From contig NZ_JAIZZN010000001.1 in the NCBI RefSeq assembly GCF_020443565.1, forward strand, positions 248,001 through 312,000: a stretch of DNA of 64,000 bases. The letters run 5' to 3'. The notes under the pieces were generated by a model. The model saw nothing but the letters and a program-made list of their open reading frames with translations. It was not told the origin of the DNA and did not search any database. The number at the start of each line of letters is the position of its first letter. The first letter of the stretch is position 1. Shown piece after piece: positions 54,923 through 63,439 of the stretch. This DNA comes from Clostridium sp. CS001. GTDB taxonomy: Bacteria; Bacillota; Clostridia; Clostridiales; Clostridiaceae. Both the position numbers and the translations under genes were made by a program.

Positions 54923-55668
54923 TAGCTGTCACCTCCTAGCAGTGAAAGCACATTGATTATTTGTTGATAAAACTGTTGCCTACTACCATTCTTATAAATT
55001 TCATTGTATATACCACCATCCTTAATGAATAGTATCCTATTGCAATAACTAGCGGCTAGTGGGTCGTGAGTTACCATCACAGTAGTAACCTTCTCTTCTT
55101 TATTTATTTCTACAAACAATTCCATAACAGTTTTTGAAGCTTTCGAATCCAAATTCCCAGTAGGTTCATCTGCTAAAAGTATTGAAGGGTTATGTATTAA
55201 GGCTCTTGCAATAGCAGTTCTTTGGCATTCTCCTCCTGAAATTTCAAATATTCTCTTATCTAATAGATTTTCTATTCCTAGTATTTCAGCTATTTTTTTT
55301 AACTTTATGTCCTGCGAATTTATAGGAACACCATCCAAAGTTAAAGGTAAAATAATATTTTCACCTACAGTTAAAGTATCTAATAGATTAAAATCTTGGA
55401 AAACAAAACCTAACTCTCTTCTTCGAAATAGTGCAAGCTCCTCTCCTTTTAAACCTATGAGATTATTACCGTTGATTAAGATATCTCCTGAAGTAGGTTT
55501 ATCTACCGTTGATATAATATTTAAAAGAGTCGTCTTACCACTGCCAGAAGGCCCCATTATTCCAACAAATTCACCTCCGTCTATAGTTAAACTTATATTA
55601 TTTAAAGCATTAAAAAGTACTTTTTTACCATATACTTTGTTTAAATTGTTAATTTTTAATATCTCCAT
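54922..55668 (-). CDS. BceA-like ABC transporter ATPase
   Basis: 248 aa. Walker A GPSGSGKTTLLN, Q-loop FVFQDFNLLD, signature ISGGECQRTAIAR, Walker B ILLADEPTGNLDS and H-loop VTHDP. The signature is ISGGE instead of the usual LSGGQ. AGGAG SD eight bases before the ATG. Partner of the FtsX permease; the pair belongs to the bacitracin/nisin detoxification type. Confidence 0.95.
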   Translation of the reverse strand: MEILKINNLNKVYGKKVLFNALNNISLTIDGGEFVGIMGPSGSGKTTLLNIISTVDKPTSGDILINGNNLIGLKGEELALFRRRELGFVFQDFNLLDTLTVGENIILPLTLDGVPINSQDIKLKKIAEILGIENLLDKRIFEISGGECQRTAIARALIHNPSILLADEPTGNLDSKASKTVMELFVEINKEEKVTTVMVTHDPLAASYCNRILFIKDGGIYNEIYKNGSRQQFYQQIINVLSLLGGDS

Positions 55669-55793
55669 TCTCAGCTCTCCTTTTCTCTTCCTTATACACT
55701 TTATTATAATAAGTTTAATGGATCCTAGCTATTTAAATTCCTTACAGTTTTATTACATGTGTGTAAGATTGGGAGATAGTAAAAATCAATTAT

Positions 55794-56768
55794 CTAGAAT
55801 ACTATTTTTAGTTTAGTACCTTTATTAACTTCGGATTCTATTTCTACTTTATGTCCTAAGTTTTCGCATGTTTTCCTTACAATGTATAAGCCCATGCCCG
55901 TGGATTCACCATATTTCCGCCCATTTTCTCCAGTAAAGAAAGGATGAAAAACTCTTCTAATATCCTTAGCAGATATACCAATACCTTCATCAATAACTTC
56001 AAGCACAACATGTTTTTCTTGTAAATAGGCGTGTATGGTTAGTTCTTTACCTATTCCTAGTGAATATTTAATGCCATTTGTTATAATTTGTTCCAATACA
56101 AATTTCATCCACTTTCCATCTGTATAAACTTTAATTGTTTTGTTAATATCTACTTTAGGTAGTATTTTATTCTTTATAAAGAGTTTTTTCTCTTTATTCA
56201 CAGTATCTAAAACTAATTGTTGTAAATTTAATTGCTCTACAACAAAGTCTTTTTCAAAAGCATCAACCCGTGCAAAATATAATGCTAGGTTTAGGTTCGT
56301 ATTTATTTTATAAACTTCTTCACTAATGCTTTCTGCACGTGGCTCACCGTCATATTCTTCAATGAGAAGCTGTATTACAGAAAGTGGTGTCTTCATCTGA
56401 TGTACCCATTGATTAATAAATGTTAGATGCTCCTTTTGTTTTCTATTATATTCTTGAATTTTAATTTCATATAGTTTATACTGCTGCTGCAAAAGCTCTG
56501 ATATATTTTTTCCAATGTATGAGCCTCCCATATCTAAAGTGGACTCTTCAATAGAAGTAAGTCCTCTTCTAAATAATCCATATACTTCTTTAGTTTTGTA
56601 GTACTCGAAAGTTAGAAAGCAAATAAGTATAAAGGAATTAAACAAGATTATATATATAACTTCTGAAAACGCAATATACTTCATGAGGGCACAGTAAACG
56701 GGAGTTAAAGCGATACTAAAAAAATATATAAAGATATATGTTTTATTGTTCTTTAAAAAAGATCTCAT
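55794..56768 (-). CDS. BceS-type intramembrane-sensing histidine kinase
   Basis: Two transmembrane segments close together near the N-terminus (TYIFIYFFSIALTPVY, VIYIILFNSFILICFL) with almost no extracellular loop, as in kinases that sense through their BceAB partner. Phospho-acceptor His in NQWVHQMKTPLSV; N-box NGIKYS; GIGISAKDI; GMGLYIV. Open to 56780, but the ATG at 56768 has AGGATG nine bases upstream, whereas the upstream ATG abuts GGTAGG. Immediately downstream of the regulator. Confidence 0.93.
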   Translation of the reverse strand: MRSFLKNNKTYIFIYFFSIALTPVYCALMKYIAFSEVIYIILFNSFILICFLTFEYYKTKEVYGLFRRGLTSIEESTLDMGGSYIGKNISELLQQQYKLYEIKIQEYNRKQKEHLTFINQWVHQMKTPLSVIQLLIEEYDGEPRAESISEEVYKINTNLNLALYFARVDAFEKDFVVEQLNLQQLVLDTVNKEKKLFIKNKILPKVDINKTIKVYTDGKWMKFVLEQIITNGIKYSLGIGKELTIHAYLQEKHVVLEVIDEGIGISAKDIRRVFHPFFTGENGRKYGESTGMGLYIVRKTCENLGHKVEIESEVNKGTKLKIVF

Positions 56769-56781
56769 TTCATAACACATC

Positions 56782-57474
56782 CTACCAGTTTTTATTTAGT
56801 TTATATCCTAATCCTCGTACAGTTTCTATTCCATTTTCTATATGAAACTCTTGAAGTCTTTTTCTTAATCTGGTTACATTTACATTAAGGGTGTTTTCGT
56901 CAACGAAAGCCATATCATCCCACATTTTTTCTAAGAGATATTCACGGCTAACAACTCTAGGATATCTTTTTATAAGACATTCTAGGAGCATTCCTTCTTT
57001 CTTCGTAATAATTAAAGTTTTCTCTTTAAACTTAAGTTCTAATCTTTCCGGATAGAACTTTAAGTCTTCCAATTCCACAATTCGCTCATCATTATTAATA
57101 GAGTAATTTCCAAATGCTCTCCTAATCTGACTTTTTATTTTAGCTAGCACAACTTCAAAAGAAAATGGCTTTGTTATATAATCATCTGCACCATTTTCAA
57201 GTGCCATCACTTGGTCCATCCCACTTTCTCTTGCAGATATAAAAATTATAGGAACTATTGATATTTCTCTTATTTGTCTACACCAATAAAACCCGTCAAA
57301 TTTAGGTAAATTAACATCCATTAATACCAAGTCTGGGTTAAAGGAATTAAATTCTTTTATTATGCTATCAAAATTTTCAGCTGTTTTAACTACGAATCCA
57401 TATTTTTTTATATAATCTTTTAATAAATTACTTATGGATAAATCATCTTCAACAATATATACTTTATATTCCAT
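56782..57474 (-). CDS. BceR-like OmpR-family response regulator
   Basis: 230 aa. The receiver phosphorylation site is in DLVLMDVNLPKFDG, with conserved Lys in DDYITKPF. C-terminal winged helix (EGMLLECLIKRYPRVVSREYLLEKMWDD, VTRLRKRLQE). GGGGGAA SD. It is first in the regulator-kinase-ATPase-permease-VanZ run. Confidence 0.95.
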   Translation of the reverse strand: MEYKVYIVEDDLSISNLLKDYIKKYGFVVKTAENFDSIIKEFNSFNPDLVLMDVNLPKFDGFYWCRQIREISIVPIIFISARESGMDQVMALENGADDYITKPFSFEVVLAKIKSQIRRAFGNYSINNDERIVELEDLKFYPERLELKFKEKTLIITKKEGMLLECLIKRYPRVVSREYLLEKMWDDMAFVDENTLNVNVTRLRKRLQEFHIENGIETVRGLGYKLNKNW

Positions 57475-57737
57475 ATTAAATATTCCCCCTTCAATTTCTA
57501 TAAATAGCTCAAGCTAGTAAAAATATAATACTTTTGATAATACTATTATAACAAAGTTCTAAATTCTTAAATCTAAAATAGCTGATAAATAAAAATATAA
57601 TGAACAACGATGTAATATATTTGTAATTATTTATATGATTAATCATGCTATACTATAGATATAGTGTAATTTATAATATTATAGTAAAAATAACCAGTAC
57701 ATGACTTTTAAGAAATCAAAATGGATAGAAAGAAGGT

Positions 57738-59372
57738 ATGAAGTTGGAATATAAATTATTTAAAAATAGTAACTTAATGATTTTTTGTTTTATAATGATC
57801 TTTATAGTTATGGCTTCGGCAATGATAGGTGGATGTTCAAAGGATACAAAATCAAAACCGGAGCCAATAACAAAACCTACGTCAACACCCCCAATTTCAT
57901 TAACTATTAAAGTTGATCTGGATCCTTCCCTTGAGGAAATAAAAAATAATGCCCCCTATGATAATGTAAATAAGTATATAATTAGATCCTACAAACCTGA
58001 CAAGGATTTGTATAATAAATTGTTTAAAGCTATTGATAACATGGAAACAACTGTAGATATTAAAAATCTTCCGCTTTCAATCTCTCAAAAAATAGCTACT
58101 ATAGATAGCATGTACGAGCAAGCTGGCCTCCAGTTTTATTATCTAAATAGAATAAAACTAAGCAATGATGGTAATTCTGCACTCATAACTTACAATGATT
58201 CAAAAGAAGAGGTAAAAAAGAATAAAGAAATCTTTTATTTGAAATTGAGTCATTTAATCTATAATGTTGCTCCTGAAACTTATTCACCACTTCAAAAATT
58301 GTTCGGAGTTTATGATTATATTACTGATCATTCAGATTACACAGACGATATGCAAGATAGTTCAACTCATTCCTCCTATAGCATTTTAATGAAGGGTAAG
58401 GGTATCTGCGGTGGCTTTTCAAACTTAGGTTATTATGTTCTAAATAAAGTTGGTATTAAGACAGAGTATATCAGCAATGAACCTCATGCTTGGAATATGG
58501 TTAATATTGATGGAGAGAATTTTCTTTGCGATATCACCTGGGGTGCTGGTAGTTATGGCAGTACCAACAATTCAATAAATACTATTTTAATGGATGATGA
58601 GCAACGCAAAATTACACTTGATAATGCGGGTTTTGGTGGCTATACAGTTATAGAAGGATACCCTGGGGATACAACCACAAAGCCATTACCTGCTGCTAAT
58701 AAGCGATTTAAAGCATACTATGATTTTCATTATGAATATGCTTTAGATATAGATAATAACTGGATTTATTATTCAGATGGAGATGGAATTAAAAGGATGA
58801 CTCTGGATAGTAAAGGTCTAGAAACTGTATCTACCATGCAGGGAACCTATTTAAAAATGTTTAATGGCATCCTTTATTTTATTAATATGGATAATAGAAA
58901 ATTATATAAACTTGTGCCAGGAAAGGAAGTAGAGTTGCTAGATGGTTCACTAAAAGTAGAAAGTATGAATCTAAAGAATAGCATACTTCATTATACTACT
59001 GCTGAAAATGGAGCTAAAGAAAATACTATTAATTTAAATCCTTTCGTTGAGTCTAACTTCAATATAAATAATAGCAAACATCAAGATGAAATAACAGTAT
59101 CCCGTTCACAAACATTTAAGTTCAACATTGAATTCTCAAAGAATATGAATACTAAGTTTCTTCCAAAGGAAGCTGTATCACTAGTAAATAAAAAAGGTGA
59201 AGCTTTACCTATCCACATGAGCTGGAGTGAAAATGAACGCACATTAACAGTTCGTTCTAAGGTATCTCTGGATAATGAAGAACTTGTATCTCTGTATGTT
59301 TCTAAAGGAATCACAGATGCAGATGGCAGAAAATCAATGCAGGACTATGACATAACTGTAAATATAAAATAA
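57738..59372 (+). CDS. Lipoprotein with transglutaminase-like domain
   Basis: 544 aa. A basic leader and hydrophobic segment end in lipobox MIGGC. Transglutaminase/protease-like triad: KGICGGFSNLGYYV (Cys, about residue 225), EPHAWNMVNIDG (His), CDITWG (Asp). Then a DUF5050-like beta region (NNWIYYSDGDGIKRMTL, GILYFINMDNRKLYKL) and a C-terminal SbsA-like Ig domain. The ATG abuts AAGGT; the TTG two codons later (57744) has better SD spacing. The cell-surface substrate is unknown. Confidence 0.85.
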   Translation: MKLEYKLFKNSNLMIFCFIMIFIVMASAMIGGCSKDTKSKPEPITKPTSTPPISLTIKVDLDPSLEEIKNNAPYDNVNKYIIRSYKPDKDLYNKLFKAIDNMETTVDIKNLPLSISQKIATIDSMYEQAGLQFYYLNRIKLSNDGNSALITYNDSKEEVKKNKEIFYLKLSHLIYNVAPETYSPLQKLFGVYDYITDHSDYTDDMQDSSTHSSYSILMKGKGICGGFSNLGYYVLNKVGIKTEYISNEPHAWNMVNIDGENFLCDITWGAGSYGSTNNSINTILMDDEQRKITLDNAGFGGYTVIEGYPGDTTTKPLPAANKRFKAYYDFHYEYALDIDNNWIYYSDGDGIKRMTLDSKGLETVSTMQGTYLKMFNGILYFINMDNRKLYKLVPGKEVELLDGSLKVESMNLKNSILHYTTAENGAKENTINLNPFVESNFNINNSKHQDEITVSRSQTFKFNIEFSKNMNTKFLPKEAVSLVNKKGEALPIHMSWSENERTLTVRSKVSLDNEELVSLYVSKGITDADGRKSMQDYDITVNIK

Positions 59373-59393
59373 ATTTTTTTTCATACATCATAA

Positions 59394-59434
59394 ACGAGAA
59401 AGAACTATCTAAAGCTTAGATAGTTCTTTCTCGT
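59394..59434. terminator. Bidirectional terminator
   Basis: 19-pair near-perfect stem ACGAGAAAGAACTATCTAA against its complement, loop AGC, between two convergent lipoprotein genes. Confidence 0.85.
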
Positions 59435-59498
59435 TCAAATTAGGACTTTGTATTTTGGAAATCTTCTCTTCATTTTAATATGTGTAAGATAACAATTA

Positions 59499-60050
59499 TT
59501 ATTGATTTATGGCAAAAATTATATATTTAGGTGAGGTTGAGTTACTAGCGGGATTGGCAGCAAACCATATTTTTCCGTCATCTACCATAGCACCTTTATA
59601 ATTAACAACGGTTTCTTCCACCTTTTGATTAACCAAGGCATTTTTTACTTCTTTTGTGATTATTGAATCATAATTCTTAATAAATTCTGCTTTAGTCGTA
59701 ATTTTATTGTTTACTCCCACTAAAGGATAGCTAATATACTCCGCAACTTTTTCTTTTTCACCCTTAGCTACTAATAATTGAATATTCTTGAAGGTTCGCT
59801 CAAATTCAACTGCATCATCTATTCCAGCAATACTATATCTATTAGGAGTTTTTTCTTTGACTTCTGTTTTATCCTTTGTCTTGTCTTCTGTTTTATCCTT
59901 TGTCTTGTCTTCTGTCTTATCTTTTGTTTTATCCTCAATTTTAGTAGGTGTATTATTTTTAATTGCATCTATATCATTTTTGTTACTACAAGCAGTTATT
60001 GCTATGGCAGATATACTAATTAATAATAAAGCTATTACTTTTTTATTCAT
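59499..60050 (-). CDS. Repeat-containing lipoprotein, hypothetical
   Basis: 183 aa. The signal peptide ends in lipobox IAITACS. A low-complexity spacer of KTEDKTKD repeats (about residues 40-66) separates it from a C-terminal domain of NTF2/DUF4440 appearance (IAGIDDAVEFERTF, KIWFAANPASNS). Lys/Asp/Glu repeats probably span the cell wall. AGGAGGGG SD. Function unknown. Confidence 0.8.
   Translation of the reverse strand: MNKKVIALLLISISAIAITACSNKNDIDAIKNNTPTKIEDKTKDKTEDKTKDKTEDKTKDKTEVKEKTPNRYSIAGIDDAVEFERTFKNIQLLVAKGEKEKVAEYISYPLVGVNNKITTKAEFIKNYDSIITKEVKNALVNQKVEETVVNYKGAMVDDGKIWFAANPASNSTSPKYIIFAINQ
59861..59932 (-). repeat. Three 24-bp tandem repeats inside the lipoprotein
   Basis: Two identical 24-base units and a third with three changes encode TEDKTKDK octapeptides. 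The count could vary between strains by slippage. Confidence 0.9.
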
Positions 60051-60368
60051 AATTCCCCTCCTATGTTTACAATACTTATATTTCTTTACAATAAATATTG
60101 TAATATAAATATCCTACTGATATGTTACAAATGGTTTACAATCCTTGATAGCTTGATAACTCATATAACCGTATGTTTATATTATCTTCTACATTTTTGA
60201 TATGATTCCTTCTAGACTAAAGATTCTTTTACTATATTGAGGTTTACTATATTGTCATTATTTAAATAGTATGGTTTATACTAGAAATCATACCTTCCAG
60301 TTACTGTTTCACACCTCGAGTTCTTAACATGAATTGTAAGTTTATCTTTAATTTAAAAGAAGCAATAA
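60051..60368. other. AT-rich intergenic region, no gene seen
   Basis: About 320 bases between the lipoprotein and the oxidoreductase terminator. A possible minus-strand promoter (TTGTAA, 17 nt, TATATT) lies near the lipoprotein. An imperfect inverted repeat (TATGATT..CTAG / CTAG..AATCATA) spans about 60200-60290. No ORF with an SD. Confidence 0.5.
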
Positions 60369-60395
60369 AGGAAAGGTAAGAATTTTACCTTTCCT
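60369..60395 (-). terminator. Terminator after the FAD oxidoreductase
   Basis: AGGAAAGGTAA / TTACCTTTCCT stem with a five-base loop and A/T flanks, ten bases after the stop. Confidence 0.7.
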
Positions 60396-60404
60396 CTTTC
60401 ACTG

Positions 60405-61682
60405 TTATATAAGTTTTTCATCAAATATATGGGTTAGATTTAATTTCTCCACTTTTCCTTCAATCTTATCTATATCCAAAGTATAAAGTCCCATTTCCTC
60501 CATTCTATTAAAATATTCTGACCCTGCAAAGGTATATCTATTTGCTCTTCCTTCTTTTGAGTCCATTTTCTCATTTACATAGGCTATTATGTCACCTATA
60601 GCTAGTGCTCTTGGTAGTATAAGTAGTGGCATACCAAGATAATTTCGCACAGCATTATGCCCTGCTAGAGCACCTGTAGCTATTGCTTCTGTATGCCCTA
60701 CAAATAGTCCTGCTTTTTCTCCTGCACAGAATAAATTACCAAGACCTACAACCTTAAGACTATTGGTTCTTGGGGCTACAGATAAATATCTAATTGAGTT
60801 CCCTTTGCCGCCAGCGTACGGGTCAACGTATTTTGCATTTTCAAGACCTTTAATCTTTCTTAATTTATCTAATGGATAATAAGAAGTCATTAATTTAGCA
60901 TGACCAGTATCTAACAAAATTAAATTCTCTGCAAACTCTTTAAGAGCATATTGTTGGCATACCTTCATTTTTAATTTATCTAAATTCACATCCTCTTCTG
61001 GAACCTTTAAAACCACTACTCCAGTTTCGTCTAGCTGTTTTATTACCTCATCTGATAAAGATTCCTTCGCTAGTTTACATGATCCACTAAATGCGCCGTA
61101 TACATCTTTCTCTCTTTCACCTTTTAAATCTTCAATTCCAGCTCTGTAGCTTATGCTAACCCTAGGACCATATGCTGGACATCTTAAAATACACATAGAA
61201 CATCCATTTCCATACTTTAAACAATTACCCATTGGCCCAGTAGAGCCTGTAGTTTCTACAAATTCATCTGCCTCTATATACTTTCCATCAGATAGATATA
61301 TCCCTTTTATTCTATCGCCATCCTTTTCAACATCCACAACCCTAGTTACAAGGTTTACTTCAATACCCATATCCTCCAAGCATTTTAATATAGCTGGTTC
61401 TATTTTGTTTACATCGTAAAGCCAAGCATGTTTATGACCTGGAAAATCAATGTTTTTGTGTCTACTGTTCTTATCAGTCAAATGTATTAATTCTCCTGCT
61501 CCTAGTGCTATTAATTCCTCAGTTGCAGTGTATCTTCCATTATTTCTCATTATTCCACCCACATTCCCTAGACCTAAAAGCATATCTGTTTTTTCGTATA
61601 ATGCAACTTCTGCACCAGCTTTTTTCGCCGTTATTGCCGCGCTACATCCAGACCAACCACCACCAATTACGATAACCTTCAA
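60405..61682 (-). CDS. FAD-dependent oxidoreductase
   Basis: 425 aa. N-terminal Rossmann motif VIGGGWSGCSAA with E/K-type FAD binding (YEKTDMLLGLGNVGG). A cysteine-rich segment CLKYGNGCSMCILRCPAYGP may hold a cluster or redox disulfide. GLGNLFCAGEKAGLFVGHTEA closes the FAD site as in GidA-type flavoproteins. It starts with TTG, whose bases overlap the partner's TGA stop, so the two are coupled. The enzyme activity is not known. A decayed copy of its tail lies at 52418-52555. Confidence 0.85.
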   Translation of the reverse strand: MKVIVIGGGWSGCSAAITAKKAGAEVALYEKTDMLLGLGNVGGIMRNNGRYTATEELIALGAGELIHLTDKNSRHKNIDFPGHKHAWLYDVNKIEPAILKCLEDMGIEVNLVTRVVDVEKDGDRIKGIYLSDGKYIEADEFVETTGSTGPMGNCLKYGNGCSMCILRCPAYGPRVSISYRAGIEDLKGEREKDVYGAFSGSCKLAKESLSDEVIKQLDETGVVVLKVPEEDVNLDKLKMKVCQQYALKEFAENLILLDTGHAKLMTSYYPLDKLRKIKGLENAKYVDPYAGGKGNSIRYLSVAPRTNSLKVVGLGNLFCAGEKAGLFVGHTEAIATGALAGHNAVRNYLGMPLLILPRALAIGDIIAYVNEKMDSKEGRANRYTFAGSEYFNRMEEMGLYTLDIDKIEGKVEKLNLTHIFDEKLI

Positions 61683-62653
61683 AATACTCTCCTCCCCTCT
61701 AATATATATTTAGGCTCTGTTTGCATTTTACATAGCCTTCTCAATTTACGATCATTATTCTTTCTTGTACAGCAACCACATATACCCTCTCCACAACACA
61801 TCTTCGCATTATTACAACATGAATATTTAATATTTTTATCTTTATCTTCTATAACTTTCATAAGTTCATAATTTAAAATATCTGCTGCATCACAATGAAC
61901 TAAGCTAATATCATTATTACTAATTAGATCATCCAATATATTATTAAATTCCTCTGTGATTCGTCCACGGACTATGGTATTACACTCTATTACTTTTGAA
62001 GCATATTTTTTTAAATACTCATTAACAAAGCTATTTTTGTACGGAGAATTATCAATAACTACAATAATTTCATTTTTGTTTCCATTCAAGTATTTTAGTG
62101 GTGGAATCATAGGCGCTTGACCTATTCCCCTTGCAACAATTATGCATTTGCTATCCTTTATGCTATTTATGTTTTTAAATCCTAAAATACCATTCCAAAA
62201 TGGTGCTTTTACCAGCATCATATCACCTTCATTTAACACATCTAATGCCTTTGTTTTTGATCCCTTTAATTCTATGGCAATAGTTATTGTATTATTTCTT
62301 GTATCAGTATCCATTATTGATATTGGAGTATCAAATATACTTTGCGTGTTTGGTCTTCGTGCAAAAATATAACTACCTGGATGAATCAACTCACTTACCA
62401 ACTTATCACTTGATTCTAATGTAAATATAATAACGTTGTCCTCAAACCTTTCCTTGTCTAATATCTTACATTTGTAATATTTCCTACCTTCTTTAGCTTT
62501 GTAATTGTTTGAAGCATAATCTTGATATATACATACTCCATTGAAATTGCAACAGTCACAGAAATTTTTACCTGCAAGTTGTGAACATAATATACAGTCC
62601 CCCGTTTCTGCCAGACGGCAAGGACATGGTTGAGGTACTAAACTGCGATACTT
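61679..62653 (-). CDS. FAD/NAD-binding oxidoreductase partner, start lost or unusual
   Basis: Ferredoxin-reductase-type protein similar to sulfide/dihydroorotate-dehydrogenase electron-transfer subunits: LIHPGSYIFARRP (FAD), PISIMDTD, IVARGIGQAPMIPPL (NAD), C-terminal [2Fe-2S]-type CCNNAKMCCGEGICGCC. Upstream of the first usable TTG (62401) the frame stays open for 84 codons. It encodes a Cys-rich domain (CPCRLAETGDCILCSQLAGK, then FCDCCNFNGVCIYQ) that belongs to the family. But no ATG, GTG or TTG and no SD occur between the TAA at 62654 and 62401. It may be a damaged 5' end. Confidence 0.75.
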   Translation of the reverse strand, partial: KYRSLVPQPCPCRLAETGDCILCSQLAGKNFCDCCNFNGVCIYQDYASNNYKAKEGRKYYKCKILDKERFEDNVIIFTLESSDKLVSELIHPGSYIFARRPNTQSIFDTPISIMDTDTRNNTITIAIELKGSKTKALDVLNEGDMMLVKAPFWNGILGFKNINSIKDSKCIIVARGIGQAPMIPPLKYLNGNKNEIIVVIDNSPYKNSFVNEYLKKYASKVIECNTIVRGRITEEFNNILDDLISNNDISLVHCDAADILNYELMKVIEDKDKNIKYSCCNNAKMCCGEGICGCCTRKNNDRKLRRLCKMQTEPKYILEGRRVF

Positions 62654-62731
62654 TTATAACTTTTTCTTACAAAGCTATTGAAACTCTTGTATTTTTCAGT
62701 TAAACTAGTGTTTGAAGAAAGGACTGATTAT

Positions 62732-63391
62732 TTGAAAAAATATTTAAAAAATTTATTGCCCCTACTGCTCATTGCTTCTGTTCCCCTTTCTAATCTTTTT
62801 TATTGGGCACTAAATAATACCCAAAGAGGCATTTATGATTTAACTACTGATTTAGATAGAGCGCTGCCACTTATAAAAATCTTCATAATACCTTATATGA
62901 CTTTGTGGTTTTATTTGGCCGTTTGTTATGTTTATTTATGCTTTAAAAATAGAAAGGTTTATTATAAGATTATGCTTACCTTGGTATTATGTTATGTTGT
63001 CGCATTTATCACTTATTACTTTTTTCAAACAACAGTTACAAGACCAGTTGTTACCGGAAATGATTTATTTTCAAAAATGATTTTATTTACCTATAATTCT
63101 GATGAACCATTTAATTGTTTCCCAAGCATACATGTAATTACAGCCTACCTAGCAATTAAAGGAATTAATGCTACTAATGCTATAAAGAAAATTAAAATTC
63201 CGGTTAATATCATAGGCTTTCTTATAATTATCTCTACTGAATTTGTTAAACAACATGTTATAATGGATATTTTTTTTGCAATGTTATTATGTGATATGTT
63301 CTTCAATTTGATTACATATGCAGATAAGCAGTACATATTGTTTAACTCAAAAAAAATTCCTACCTCTACAAAACAAGACATCAAGCAATAA
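62732..63391 (+). CDS. PAP2-type membrane phosphatase
   Basis: 219 aa with about six transmembrane segments. Phosphatase motifs C1 FQTTVTRPV, C2 CFPSIHVITAY (PSIH) and C3 KQHVIMDIFF (HxxxD) are all visible, so a lipid phosphatase or phosphotransferase of the PAP2 superfamily is likely. The frame opens earlier at TTG 62678. The TTG at 62732 with AAAGGA eight bases upstream gives a normal N-terminus (MKKYLKNLLPLLLI). Divergent from the oxidoreductase partner. Confidence 0.88.
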   Translation: MKKYLKNLLPLLLIASVPLSNLFYWALNNTQRGIYDLTTDLDRALPLIKIFIIPYMTLWFYLAVCYVYLCFKNRKVYYKIMLTLVLCYVVAFITYYFFQTTVTRPVVTGNDLFSKMILFTYNSDEPFNCFPSIHVITAYLAIKGINATNAIKKIKIPVNIIGFLIIISTEFVKQHVIMDIFFAMLLCDMFFNLITYADKQYILFNSKKIPTSTKQDIKQ

Positions 63392-63403
63392 TATTACTTA
63401 ATC

Positions 63404-63438
63404 ACAAAAGCTACTGAATAACCTTCAGTAGCTTTTGT
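63404..63438. terminator. Bidirectional terminator between PAP2 gene and clpC
   Basis: Perfect 15-pair stem ACAAAAGCTACTGAA / TTCAGTAGCTTTTGT, loop TAACC, between convergent genes. Confidence 0.9.
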
Positions 63439-63439
63439 C

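Noticed and set aside
59861-59932. CRISPR-like tandem repeats
   Set aside because: Units are directly adjacent without spacers and stay in a lipoprotein reading frame; no cas genes.
59778-60108. Two plus-strand ORFs with repeated FILCLVFC/VLSFVLSS patterns
   Set aside because: They are the complement of the tandem repeats in the lipoprotein gene and only look like membrane proteins because of that.
61679-62401. Oxidoreductase partner starting at the TTG at 62401
   Set aside because: It would remove 84 codons that clearly continue the family homology, including the Cys-rich domain, and the TTG has no SD.
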